NCBI RefSeq assembly: GCF_035514885.1
Contig: NZ_DATJCH010000026.1
Span: forward strand, 5,565 to 69,564
Reading direction: 5' to 3'
DNA from: Albibacterium sp035514885
GTDB lineage: Bacteria > Bacteroidota > Bacteroidia > Sphingobacteriales > Sphingobacteriaceae
DNA: 64,000 nt
The position numbers and the translations under genes are program-made. The notes below the pieces were generated by a model. That model was not told the DNA's origin, ran no database searches, and was given only the letters and a program-made list of their open reading frames with translations. The first letter of the stretch is position 1. The number at the start of each line of letters is the position of its first letter. Shown here piece after piece: positions 28,004 through 37,356 of this stretch.

Positions 28004-29593
28004 ATGAACCTCTCACTAATAAAAACCATGATTGCCGCAGCGTTGATTACGACTGTAGCATCTTGTACAGATAAACTGGACCTTCTCCCAACAAATGATG
28101 TAACAGCAAATATCGTTTACAGCACACCAGAAGGATATAAACAGGCATTAGCTAAAGTATATGGTGCATATGCCCTTACCGGAAATACCGGGCCTGCAGG
28201 AAATAAAGATATTCAAGGCTCTATCGACGAAGGAAACTTTACTGACTTTCTTCGTACCTATTGGTATGCGCAAGAGCTAAGTACTGATGAAGCTGTTTTA
28301 GGGTGGAGCGATCCCGGATTACCAGATTTCCACAATATGAATTGGTCTCCAACGAATTCTGCATTAACCGGATTATACTATCGCTCTTTATTTCAAATCA
28401 CATTGGCAAATGATTTCCTTAGACAATCAACAGATGCTAAGATTTCCGAACATGGAATTACCGGTAGTGATGCTGATGTTATCAAATCTTATCGAAGTGA
28501 AGTACGCTTCTTAAGAGCTTTTCAATATTGGGTACTAATGGATTTATATGGTACGCCAGCATTTGTTACAGAGGATGATGTACTAGGAGCTGATTTACCT
28601 CAGCAGATTCAAAGAGCAGATTTGTTTCTATATGTTGAATCGGAATTGAAAGCTATCGAGACTGAATTACTAGATCCTCGCTCTAATGAGTATGGACGTG
28701 CTGACAAAGCTGCGGCCTGGGCATTACTTGCAAGACTATATTTGAATTCAGAGGTGTATACCGGAACTGAGAGATATAGTGATGCCATTACCTACTCAAA
28801 AAAAGTAATCGATGCAGGTTATAGCTTGAGTAACGATTATCGTAATTTATTTCTAGCCGACAATCATAAAAATAAAAATGAATTCATTCTAACCATCAAT
28901 TATGATGGTGTTCGTAGCCAGAGTTTCGGGGGAACATCCTTCATAACACATGCAGCTGTGGGTGGATCGATGCCAGCACAGAGCTTCGGTATTAGTGGTG
29001 GTTGGGGAGGTATAAGAACAACGGAAAACTTACCTAAATTATTTCCAGACTATAGTGGAACTGCCGATAAACGAGCTCAATTCTATCAAGATGGTCAAAA
29101 TATTGAGATTAAGGATATTAGCTCCTTTACAGATGGCTTTGGTGTAACCAAATTCAGAAACGTAACTCAAGCTGGAGTAGCAGGTTCAAGTTTAGACTAT
29201 TCAGATATTGACTTTCCTTTATTCCGTCTTCCAGAAATGTATTTGATTTATGCAGAAGCTACTCTAAGAGGAGGTGCTGGTGGAGATAAAGCCACTGCCA
29301 TTACTTATATCAATAAGATGCGTGAAAGAGCTTATATGAATACTTCAGGAAACGTGAACGACATCTCCCTAGACTTTATTTTGGACGAACGTGCAAGAGA
29401 ATTATACTGGGAAGGATTTCGCCGTACGGATCTTATACGCTATAAAAAATTTGTAGAGAATTCCTATTTGTGGCCTTGGAAGGGAGGCTCAAAGAATGGA
29501 CAGGAAGTAGAATCTTATCGTACATTATTCCCAATTCCTTCTGATGATTTAACTGCCAATCCAAATTTGAAACAAAACGCCGGTTATAATTAA
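28004..29593 (+). CDS. susD: SusD/RagB family outer membrane lipoprotein
   Basis: A 529-residue surface glycan-binding lipoprotein. The SPII lipobox is TTVASC with the lipidated cysteine at residue 21. The TPR-like helical fold of the family is recognisable from SYRSEVRFLRAFQYWVLMDLYG near the middle and the C-terminal FILDERARELYWEGFRRTDLIRYKK region. It caps the SusC barrel and delivers bound oligosaccharide. The gene sits 65 bp after susC; the sequence before its ATG (AAAATAAAGAAG) resembles that before the next gene. Confidence 0.96.
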   Translation: MNLSLIKTMIAAALITTVASCTDKLDLLPTNDVTANIVYSTPEGYKQALAKVYGAYALTGNTGPAGNKDIQGSIDEGNFTDFLRTYWYAQELSTDEAVLGWSDPGLPDFHNMNWSPTNSALTGLYYRSLFQITLANDFLRQSTDAKISEHGITGSDADVIKSYRSEVRFLRAFQYWVLMDLYGTPAFVTEDDVLGADLPQQIQRADLFLYVESELKAIETELLDPRSNEYGRADKAAAWALLARLYLNSEVYTGTERYSDAITYSKKVIDAGYSLSNDYRNLFLADNHKNKNEFILTINYDGVRSQSFGGTSFITHAAVGGSMPAQSFGISGGWGGIRTTENLPKLFPDYSGTADKRAQFYQDGQNIEIKDISSFTDGFGVTKFRNVTQAGVAGSSLDYSDIDFPLFRLPEMYLIYAEATLRGGAGGDKATAITYINKMRERAYMNTSGNVNDISLDFILDERARELYWEGFRRTDLIRYKKFVENSYLWPWKGGSKNGQEVESYRTLFPIPSDDLTANPNLKQNAGYN

Positions 29594-29630
29594 GGGTTTA
29601 AATTATATGTTCAAATTAAAAAAAATAAAG

Positions 29631-30650
29631 ATGAAATCAATTAACTATATTCTTCTATTTACCATGATCTTTGCTTTGCTTGGATCTTGTAAAAAGGATG
29701 AGCAACAAGCTATTGCTACTTCAGGAACGGCTACAAGCTTCAGTGCATCCACTTCAAATGTCGTTCTTTCGAAAGAATCGGCAGACGAAACAGTTCTTAC
29801 ACTTGAGTGGACAAAAGCAGACTTCGGCTACCCAGCAGAAATATCAAATACAATCCAAATTGATGTAAAAGGAGGAGATTTTTCAAATGCAAAAGAAGTT
29901 ACTACCGATGTAGCTTCGTTTTCCAAAGAATTTGCGGGAGCAGAACTTAACAGCATATTATTGTCTATGGACTTGCCGGTTGGTGAGCCTGTGCAACTTA
30001 TTGCGAGATTAAAAACTCAAATCAAGTCATCAACATTAACTCCTGTTTATTCTGAAGTGCTGAACATAGAAGCTACTCCATTTTCATTAATTTCGTACAT
30101 CTATGCACCAGGAGATTATCAAGGCTGGAACCCTGCAACTGCCGATAGTTTGACTTCACAAAAAAGTAATGGTATTTACGATGGGATTATTTACTTCCCA
30201 AACAATGTCGGCGCTTCTTTTGAATTTAAAATTACTACTGACAAGAACTGGGATAATGCATATGGAGATGCTGGCGACGGCAAATTAAGTACAGACGGAG
30301 GTAATTTAAAAGCACCGGGTGCAGGAAGTTATCAAATCAAAGCAGATCTGAATGCTCTTACCTATGAAATGATTTTCAATCAAATGGGAATCATCGGAGA
30401 TGCTACTCCAGGTGGCTGGAGCACTGATACAGATATGATTTTTGACAATGGAAAACAAACATGGTCTGTTACCGCTCATTTAGATGCCAAAGAACTAAAG
30501 TTTAGAAAGAATCATGATTGGGGTGTAAATTACGGTGGAACTGATGGAGCTGCTGTGTTAAATGGCGACAACATAAAAATTACCGAAGCAGGTGAATATG
30601 TGATCACATTAGACATAAACACGTTAACCTATAGCATTATCAAAAAATAG
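29631..30650 (+). CDS. susE: SusE-type outer membrane starch-binding lipoprotein
   Basis: The chosen ATG at 29631 gives a compact lipoprotein signal ending in the lipobox LLGSC (Cys20) and is preceded by AAATAAAG, much like susD; an in-frame ATG at 29607 is less likely. The following KKDE resembles the acidic export signal of surface lipoproteins. The mature part has an N-terminal SusE domain (TVLTLEWTKADFGYPAEIS) followed by two repeated SusE/F starch-binding modules, seen as YIYAPGDYQGWNPATADSL and IIGDATPGGWSTDTDM. Tryptophans in these loops would stack on alpha-glucan. It has no enzymatic motif. Confidence 0.9.
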   Translation: MKSINYILLFTMIFALLGSCKKDEQQAIATSGTATSFSASTSNVVLSKESADETVLTLEWTKADFGYPAEISNTIQIDVKGGDFSNAKEVTTDVASFSKEFAGAELNSILLSMDLPVGEPVQLIARLKTQIKSSTLTPVYSEVLNIEATPFSLISYIYAPGDYQGWNPATADSLTSQKSNGIYDGIIYFPNNVGASFEFKITTDKNWDNAYGDAGDGKLSTDGGNLKAPGAGSYQIKADLNALTYEMIFNQMGIIGDATPGGWSTDTDMIFDNGKQTWSVTAHLDAKELKFRKNHDWGVNYGGTDGAAVLNGDNIKITEAGEYVITLDINTLTYSIIKK

Positions 30651-30654
30651 AATC

Positions 30655-30705
30655 AGAGGGTTTCTGTAGTCTTAGAGTTCTATACTATAAAAACCCTCTA
30701 TTTAT
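30655..30705 (+). terminator. Intercistronic hairpin after susE
   Basis: AGAGGGTTT (30655-30663) pairs with AAACCCTCT (30691-30699), with a further inner TAGT/ACTA pairing, followed by ATTTATT. It is likely a partial terminator that keeps the binding proteins more abundant than the downstream enzymes. Confidence 0.65.
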
Positions 30706-30721
30706 TCCTCAATCTTCTATT

Positions 30722-32575
30722 ATGAAATTAAAACTTATTCTTTCCGCCCTCTCCTTTTTCCTTTTTCCTTTTTTATATGCCCAAATTCCACCTTTAGAGC
30801 GTATTGAGCCTGCAAACTGGTGGATAGGGATGAAAAATCCGAATGTGCAATTAATTGTTCACGGCAACAATATCGCTGAACGAACTGTTTCTATCAATTA
30901 TCCGGGAGTAAGCCTTAAAAAAGTAAACCTAGTAGAGAACCCCAACTACTTATTTCTTGACCTAGAAATCTCTATTCATGCCAAATCAGGATCATTTCCC
31001 ATTGTTTTTCAGAAAAAGGGGGAAGAGAATATTGAATTCCTTTATTATTTAAAAGACAGGACAGTTAACGAAAAAAGAAACCAAGGTGTAAGAAGTGAAG
31101 ATTTCATTTATTTAATTATGCCTGATCGTTTTGCTAATGGTGACCCCAAAAATGACATCGTAAAAGATATGCAAGAAACCAGCCTAGATCGTGATTCGAT
31201 GTATAAACGACATGGTGGAGATTTACAAGGGATTATTGACCATCTGGACTACATCGAGGAATTGGGTGTAACTGCTTTATGGTTAAACCCCGTTTTGGAA
31301 AATGATCAACCTACTACATCTTATCACGGCTATGCTAATACCGAAAATTATAAAATTGATCCTCGATTTGGAAGTAATGAGTTATATAAGAAATTAGTTG
31401 ATGAAAGCCATAAACGGGGATTAAAAATCATTATGGATTTAGTACATAATCATATTGGCAGTCGACATTGGACAATGCTAGATCTGCCCATGAGAAACTG
31501 GGTGCATCAATGGTCAAGTTATACTAAAACTAATTATCGAGAGCAGGTTTGGATGGACCCTTATGTTGCACAGGCAGATAAAAAAATCATGGTTGATGGC
31601 TGGTTTGATAACCATATGCCCGATGTAGATCAAGCGAATCCTTTTGTGAAGAACTATATTACACAGAGCCATATTTGGTGGCTAGAATACAGTGGATTAG
31701 ATGGTTTCAGATTAGACACTTACGCTTATAATGATTTAAACTATATGTCAGAATGGGGAAAAATCATTAAAGAAGAATTTCCACAAGTCACCTTTTTCGG
31801 TGAAACCTGGGTTCATGGAGTGCCCAATCAAGCGTATTTTACACAAGGAAATACCATAAATCAAGGAATCGATACACAATTAGAAGGAGTAACTGATTTT
31901 CAGGCCTTGTGGGGAATCAATGAAGCCTTAAATGGAAAATTCGGTTGGATGGATGGTGTAGCTCGCCTTTATAATGTGTTTGCAAATGATTTTGTTTATC
32001 AAGACCCGACACGCAATGTAGTATTTCTAGATAACCATGACCTATCACGCTTTTACTCTGTAATAGGAGAAGATTTTGACAAATATAAATCTGGAATCTC
32101 TTGGCTCTTGACTACAAGAGGTATTCCACAGCTGTATTATGGAACTGAGATATTGATGAAAAACTTCTCAAACCCGGATGGATTGGTGAGAGAAGATTTC
32201 AAAGGAGGCTGGAAAGACGACCAGGAGAATAAATTTATTCAAGATGACAGAAATGCTCAAGAAAATGAAGCATTCAATTTCGTAAAAACTTTAGCCAATT
32301 ATCGTAAGAACCATTCAGTATTACAAAGTGGAAAGATGATGCAGTTCATACCTGAAGAAGGAATCTATGTATACTTCCGGTATAATACAGATCAAACGAT
32401 TATGGTTATCATGAATAGTAATGAAAATGATGAAGAGATAGCTACTACCCGGTTTTCTGAACGCATGAATGGTTTTAACAAAGCAGTTAATGTGGTTTCT
32501 CAAGAAGAAATAAGTGAATTGAAAACAATAAAAATACCTGCAAAAACTACCTGGGTATTGGAGTTAAAAAAATAA
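30722..32575 (+). CDS. Periplasmic GH13 alpha-amylase / neopullulanase (SusA-like)
   Basis: A 617-residue glycoside hydrolase with a Sec signal (LFPFLYAQ), so periplasmic. It has the cyclomaltodextrinase-type N-terminal domain (RIEPANWWIGMKNPNVQL), then the GH13 barrel. Catalytic residues: nucleophile Asp332 in DGFRLDTYAYN, acid/base Glu361 in FFGETW, transition-state stabiliser Asp440 in LDNHD; region I is DLVHNH. The motif PDRFANGDPKND is typical of the neopullulanase/cyclomaltodextrinase group. It would cut imported maltooligosaccharides to maltose and glucose. pgmB follows one base after its stop codon. Confidence 0.94.
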   Translation: MKLKLILSALSFFLFPFLYAQIPPLERIEPANWWIGMKNPNVQLIVHGNNIAERTVSINYPGVSLKKVNLVENPNYLFLDLEISIHAKSGSFPIVFQKKGEENIEFLYYLKDRTVNEKRNQGVRSEDFIYLIMPDRFANGDPKNDIVKDMQETSLDRDSMYKRHGGDLQGIIDHLDYIEELGVTALWLNPVLENDQPTTSYHGYANTENYKIDPRFGSNELYKKLVDESHKRGLKIIMDLVHNHIGSRHWTMLDLPMRNWVHQWSSYTKTNYREQVWMDPYVAQADKKIMVDGWFDNHMPDVDQANPFVKNYITQSHIWWLEYSGLDGFRLDTYAYNDLNYMSEWGKIIKEEFPQVTFFGETWVHGVPNQAYFTQGNTINQGIDTQLEGVTDFQALWGINEALNGKFGWMDGVARLYNVFANDFVYQDPTRNVVFLDNHDLSRFYSVIGEDFDKYKSGISWLLTTRGIPQLYYGTEILMKNFSNPDGLVREDFKGGWKDDQENKFIQDDRNAQENEAFNFVKTLANYRKNHSVLQSGKMMQFIPEEGIYVYFRYNTDQTIMVIMNSNENDEEIATTRFSERMNGFNKAVNVVSQEEISELKTIKIPAKTTWVLELKK

Positions 32576-32576
32576 A

Positions 32577-33227
32577 ATGAAAAAAATTAATGCGTGCCTA
32601 TTCGACCTGGATGGAGTTTTAGTTGATACTGCAATTTATCATTATAAAGCGTGGCGACGATTAGCCAATGAATTAGGTTTTGATTTTACTGAAAAAGATA
32701 ATGAAAAATTAAAAGGGATCAGTCGTATACAATCATTAAAACTGATTCTAGAGTGGGGTAAAATTGAGAAAACACCAGAAGAACTTCAGGAACTATCTCA
32801 AAAAAAGAATGATTGGTATTTACAAATGATTACTCATATGCAACCCAGTGAGCTATTACCGGGTTCTCGGGAGTTCTTACAAGAACTAAAAAATCAAGGC
32901 ATAAAAATAGCCTTAGGATCAGCTAGTAAAAACGCGATTATTATTTTGGATAAAACCAATATACGCCATTTTTTTGATGCAATTGTAGATGGGAATATGG
33001 TACAAACTTCTAAACCTGATCCTGAAGTTTTTTTAATTGGTGCTAAACTATTAAATGTCCCACCTCAGCAATGCGTAGTAATCGAAGATGCGATTGCAGG
33101 TATAGAAGCGGCTTTAACAGCCAATATGAAAGTTATAGGTATTGGAGATAAAGTAACATTAAAAAAGGCAAATTTAGTAGTTGCCGGTTTATCAGAAATG
33201 ACATTTGAACAATTGAACAGTTTATAA
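32577..33227 (+). CDS. pgmB: Beta-phosphoglucomutase
   Basis: A 216-residue HAD-superfamily enzyme that converts beta-glucose 1-phosphate to glucose 6-phosphate. The nucleophile Asp10 and acid/base Asp12 lie in FDLDGVLVDTA, followed by the family's cap-domain residues YHYKAWRRLA. Motif II is LGSASKN, the lysine KPDPEVF and motif III VVIEDAIAGIEAA. The start is one base after the amylase stop codon. The next gene encodes maltose phosphorylase, which makes beta-glucose 1-phosphate; the two form the standard phosphorolytic maltose route. Confidence 0.97.
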   Translation: MKKINACLFDLDGVLVDTAIYHYKAWRRLANELGFDFTEKDNEKLKGISRIQSLKLILEWGKIEKTPEELQELSQKKNDWYLQMITHMQPSELLPGSREFLQELKNQGIKIALGSASKNAIIILDKTNIRHFFDAIVDGNMVQTSKPDPEVFLIGAKLLNVPPQQCVVIEDAIAGIEAALTANMKVIGIGDKVTLKKANLVVAGLSEMTFEQLNSL

Positions 33228-33257
33228 ATCCTTATTTATTCGGAGGATTGATATTAT

Positions 33258-35591
33258 ATGAAGAATTACATACAAAAAGATGAGTGGAATATCATCGAAG
33301 AAGGATTTGACCCGGCGTTAAATAAGATATCAGAAAGCCTATTTAGTATTGGCAATGGCCGTTTCGGACAACGTGCCAATTTTGAAGAATCTTATACAGG
33401 TGACACGTTACAAGGAAATTATGTAGCAGGAATCTATTATCCTGATAAAACGCGAGTAGGATGGTGGAAGAACGGGTATCCTGAATACTTTGCTAAAATA
33501 TTAAACTCGGCGAATTGGATTGCGCTTTTGATAGAAATAGAAGGGGAGCAATTCGACTTAAATAATTGCAAGATCTCAAACTTTAAACGGATCCTTCATA
33601 TGAAAGAAGGCTATTTAGAACGATCTTTTATTGCCGAGCTTAAAAATGGAAGACAGGTCAAGGTAAATGCAGTTCGCTTTTGTAGTATTTCAGATACTGA
33701 AATTGGTGCAATCCAGTACTCCATCACTCCTTTAAACTTTTCTGGAACTATCACAATCACATCTTTAATTGATGGGGATGTTAAAAATAAAGACTCTAAT
33801 TATGATGAGAAGTTTTGGGATGAGGTTTATCAAGAAGTAAAAGATGAACAAGCGTATCTAACACTGCGTACCAAAAAAACCGGATTTGATGTTTGTACAG
33901 GAATCAGCACTTCTTTCTTCTGTAAAAGAGAAAAGCTTCCAATTAAAAGCGAAGCAATTTCCAGAAAAAAAATAGTGGGCAATCGCATTCAACAAGAGGT
34001 TACCGAACAGGTGGAATATACTATCTATAAATATGCTGCTATTGTATCTTCTGAAAATTATGAAAGGTCTGAATTAATCAATGCTTGTAAAGAGGCATTG
34101 AAGCGTGCAACAGAAAAAGGTTTTGAAAACCTTTTGGAAGATCAAAACCAAGCCTGGAAAAAAAAATGGGAAGAAAGTGACATACTCATAGAGGGTGATA
34201 CTGCTGCACAACAAGGCATTCGTTTCAATATTTTTCAACTAAACCAAACTTATACGGGTGAAGATGCACGATTAAACATTGGCCCCAAAGGTTTTACTGG
34301 TGAAAAATATGGAGGTTCTACCTATTGGGATACGGAAGCCTACTGTGTTCCTTTTTATTTGTCGACTGCAAAACAGGAAGTGAGCAAAAATCTATTACTT
34401 TATAGATATCGACACCTTCCGAAAGCCATTGAAAACGCTGAAAAATTAGGCTTTGTAAATGGCGCGGCATTATATCCAATGGTTACTATTAATGGGGAAG
34501 AATGTCATAACGAATGGGAAATCACTTTTGAAGAAATTCACCGCAACGGTGCTATTGCTTATGCAATTTTTAATTATGTTCGTTATACGGGTGATCATGA
34601 TTATTTAATTGACTATGGGCTAGAAGTACTCATTGCTATTGCCCGTTTTTGGAGCCAGCGCGTTAACTGGAGTGAAGAAAAACAGCAGTTTGTCATTTTA
34701 GGGGTTACAGGCCCCAATGAATATGAAAACAATGTCAATAATAACTGGTACACCAATTTAATGGCTACCTGGTGTTTAAGTTATACAATGGAAGTATTAA
34801 CATATGTAGCTGAACACTCACCGACTGCATATCAAAATCTGCTTCAAAAAACAAACTTCAATCGGGAGACAGAAACATCTCGTTGGAATAAAATCATTGA
34901 CAAGATGTACTTCCCAAGCCATGATAAACTAGGAATTTTCCTACAACAAGATGGATATTTAGATAAGGAACAAATATTGGTGAAAGATTTAGATAAGAAA
35001 CATTACCCTATACATCAGAACTGGAGTTGGGATCGAATTCTACGCTCTTGCTTTATTAAACAAGCTGATGTTCTGCAAGGCTTATATTTCTTTGAAGATA
35101 ATTATGATATCGAGACCTTAAGAAAGAATTTCGACTTCTATGAGGCTCGTACAATTCATGAAAGCTCACTATCTCCTTGCGTTCACTCTATTCTGGCGGC
35201 GAAGCTAGGAAATGAAGAAAGAGCATATGAATTCTATCTCCGTACTTCACGTTTGGATTTAGACGACTATAATAATGATACGCAAGACGGCCTACATATT
35301 ACATCAATGGCAGGAACCTGGATGAGTGTAGTAGAAGGTTTTGCAGGAATGCGGGTAAGAAACAATAAACTTCATTTTAATCCGATGCTTCCAGCGAAAT
35401 GGACATCCTATTCCTTTACCATTGGCTTTAGAGGTAGCAAACTTAATCTAAGCATTAAGAAAAGTCTTATTAAGATAAGTAATCACTCAGAGAAAGATCT
35501 TATTATTGTTATTCGCGATCAAGAACACCGGATTGCCGGCAAGACGGATATAGAAGTTTCAAGCTTTAAAGTTAAGACAGATGAAGGTTAG
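33258..35591 (+). CDS. Maltose phosphorylase (GH65)
   Basis: A 777-residue cytoplasmic GH65 enzyme that splits maltose with phosphate into glucose and beta-glucose 1-phosphate. The segment NGEECHNEWEITFEEIHRNG (residues about 412-431), which holds the presumed general acid glutamate, matches the maltose-phosphorylase branch of the family better than trehalose or kojibiose phosphorylases. Other landmarks: YWDTEAYCVPFYL, and NYDIETLRKNFDFYEARTIHESSLS region with the phosphate-binding loop nearby. No signal peptide. It lies between pgmB and an overlapping GH13 lipoprotein gene (11 bp overlap), indicating tight co-translation. Confidence 0.95.
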   Translation: MKNYIQKDEWNIIEEGFDPALNKISESLFSIGNGRFGQRANFEESYTGDTLQGNYVAGIYYPDKTRVGWWKNGYPEYFAKILNSANWIALLIEIEGEQFDLNNCKISNFKRILHMKEGYLERSFIAELKNGRQVKVNAVRFCSISDTEIGAIQYSITPLNFSGTITITSLIDGDVKNKDSNYDEKFWDEVYQEVKDEQAYLTLRTKKTGFDVCTGISTSFFCKREKLPIKSEAISRKKIVGNRIQQEVTEQVEYTIYKYAAIVSSENYERSELINACKEALKRATEKGFENLLEDQNQAWKKKWEESDILIEGDTAAQQGIRFNIFQLNQTYTGEDARLNIGPKGFTGEKYGGSTYWDTEAYCVPFYLSTAKQEVSKNLLLYRYRHLPKAIENAEKLGFVNGAALYPMVTINGEECHNEWEITFEEIHRNGAIAYAIFNYVRYTGDHDYLIDYGLEVLIAIARFWSQRVNWSEEKQQFVILGVTGPNEYENNVNNNWYTNLMATWCLSYTMEVLTYVAEHSPTAYQNLLQKTNFNRETETSRWNKIIDKMYFPSHDKLGIFLQQDGYLDKEQILVKDLDKKHYPIHQNWSWDRILRSCFIKQADVLQGLYFFEDNYDIETLRKNFDFYEARTIHESSLSPCVHSILAAKLGNEERAYEFYLRTSRLDLDDYNNDTQDGLHITSMAGTWMSVVEGFAGMRVRNNKLHFNPMLPAKWTSYSFTIGFRGSKLNLSIKKSLIKISNHSEKDLIIVIRDQEHRIAGKTDIEVSSFKVKTDEG

Positions 35592-37356
35592 CTATTTCTT
35601 ACTTATTCTACTGTTTACCTTTCTTGGTATATCTTGCCAAACTGCGAAAGAAAACACAAAAATCAATAATGAGAAAATTGTGCTTTATCAAATGATGGTT
35701 CGTCTTTTTGGTAATCAAAACCAAACGAATGCTCATTACGGTTCAAAGGAGGAGAATGGGGTTGGAAAATTTGATGATATTACGACTGTTGCTTTAACTG
35801 AAATCAAAAGCTTAGGCGTTTCACATATTTGGTACACGGGCATTTTAGAGCATGCTACAATGACAGACTATACCACTTACGGAATAAATCTAGATGATGG
35901 CGATGTAATAAAAGGAAGAGCAGGCTCACCCTATGCTATCAAAGACTACTATGATGTTGACCCAGATTTAGCCGTTAAAGTAGAACAACGAATTGAGGAA
36001 TTTGAAGCCCTCATCAAACGAACACATGCTCTCGATTTAAAAGTAATCATTGATTTTATCCCCAATCATGTAGCTCGTGAGTATCAATCGGATAAAAAAC
36101 CAGCTGGTGTACGCGATTTTGGAGAAGATGATGATACGAATAAATCCTTTAGTACAACCAACGACTTCTACTATATACCCCGGGAACAATTTCTAGTTCC
36201 CACACAAGAGGGACTAAACCTTCCACAATTTGAAGGAGATATCAGAGATGGTAAGTTTAACGAAAATCCTGCTAAAGCAACCGGCAACAATATCTTCTCA
36301 GCAAAGCCTTCTAATCAAGATTGGTATGAAACCGTTAAACTAAATTACGGGATCGATTATCAAAATGGCAATAAAGCATATATCGATCCTATTCCTCCTG
36401 TCTGGGAAAAGACTAAAGAGATTTTATTGTACTGGGCAGAAAAAGGAGTTGATGGATTTCGCTGTGATATGGCTGAGATGGTTCCTGTAGAATTCTGGAA
36501 TTGGGTTATACCCCAAGTGAGAATAAAGTATCCCGAACTCATTTTCATTGCTGAAGCATACGACCCTGCAGTCTATGAAAAATATTTGACTATTGGTAAG
36601 TTTGACTATTTATATGACAAAGTAGGGCTATATGATGCGTTGAAACCTTTGATCAAAAATGAAGAAGAGGCAGATGTAGAGCAGATACGTAAAAGCAGAA
36701 GTTTCATTAAAGACTACCAAAACCAATTCTTAAGCTTTCTAGAAAATCACGATGAGGAGCGTATTGCTTCTGAAGGTTTTGCTAAAAATCCGATCTATGC
36801 CCAACCAGCAATGGTTGTCTCAGCAACAATATCAGGTGGACCGATTATGCTTTATTTCGGACAAGAAGTAGGTGAGCCCGGAGAAGGTAATGAAGGCTAT
36901 GGTGGAGAAGACAACCGAACAACTATTTTCGATTATTGGGGAGTTCCTGAACATCAAAAATGGATGAACGAAGGAAAGTTTGATGGAGGAGGCTTATCGA
37001 TTACACAAAAACACCTGCGTTCATCTTATGAACGTCTATTACAATTTGTAAAAAATGATCCGGTTATTGCAAACGGAACATTTACAGAAATAGAAGTTTC
37101 CTCAAACACACCTAAAAAGGTATACGCTTTTATCCGTTCTTTTGAGAATAAGCATGTATTAGTCGTTGCTAATTTCAATCGTGATCCAGCATCAGTAAAC
37201 ATCAAACTCCCAAAGGAATTACTTAACAATCGAGATAAAACACTAACTATTAATAAGATCCTTACTGAAGATTCTTTCCAAACAAGTTCTTTTCATAAAG
37301 GAATTTCTTTACAAATTGAACCCTCATTCGCCCAAATACTAAAATTTGAATTATGA
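35581..37356 (+). CDS. GH13 alpha-amylase family lipoprotein
   Basis: A 591-residue glycoside hydrolase with an SPII signal and lipobox LGISC, and no acidic export tag after the cysteine (QTAKENTK), which suggests the periplasmic face. Catalytic triad: Asp296 in DGFRCDMAEM, Glu325 in FIAEAYDP and Asp391 in ENHDEER; region I is DFIPNHV. It lacks the extra N-terminal domain of the SusA-like enzyme. Exact product specificity is not clear. The start overlaps malP by 11 bp, and its stop overlaps the MFS permease start (ATGA). Confidence 0.92.
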   Translation: MKVSYFLLILLFTFLGISCQTAKENTKINNEKIVLYQMMVRLFGNQNQTNAHYGSKEENGVGKFDDITTVALTEIKSLGVSHIWYTGILEHATMTDYTTYGINLDDGDVIKGRAGSPYAIKDYYDVDPDLAVKVEQRIEEFEALIKRTHALDLKVIIDFIPNHVAREYQSDKKPAGVRDFGEDDDTNKSFSTTNDFYYIPREQFLVPTQEGLNLPQFEGDIRDGKFNENPAKATGNNIFSAKPSNQDWYETVKLNYGIDYQNGNKAYIDPIPPVWEKTKEILLYWAEKGVDGFRCDMAEMVPVEFWNWVIPQVRIKYPELIFIAEAYDPAVYEKYLTIGKFDYLYDKVGLYDALKPLIKNEEEADVEQIRKSRSFIKDYQNQFLSFLENHDEERIASEGFAKNPIYAQPAMVVSATISGGPIMLYFGQEVGEPGEGNEGYGGEDNRTTIFDYWGVPEHQKWMNEGKFDGGGLSITQKHLRSSYERLLQFVKNDPVIANGTFTEIEVSSNTPKKVYAFIRSFENKHVLVVANFNRDPASVNIKLPKELLNNRDKTLTINKILTEDSFQTSSFHKGISLQIEPSFAQILKFEL

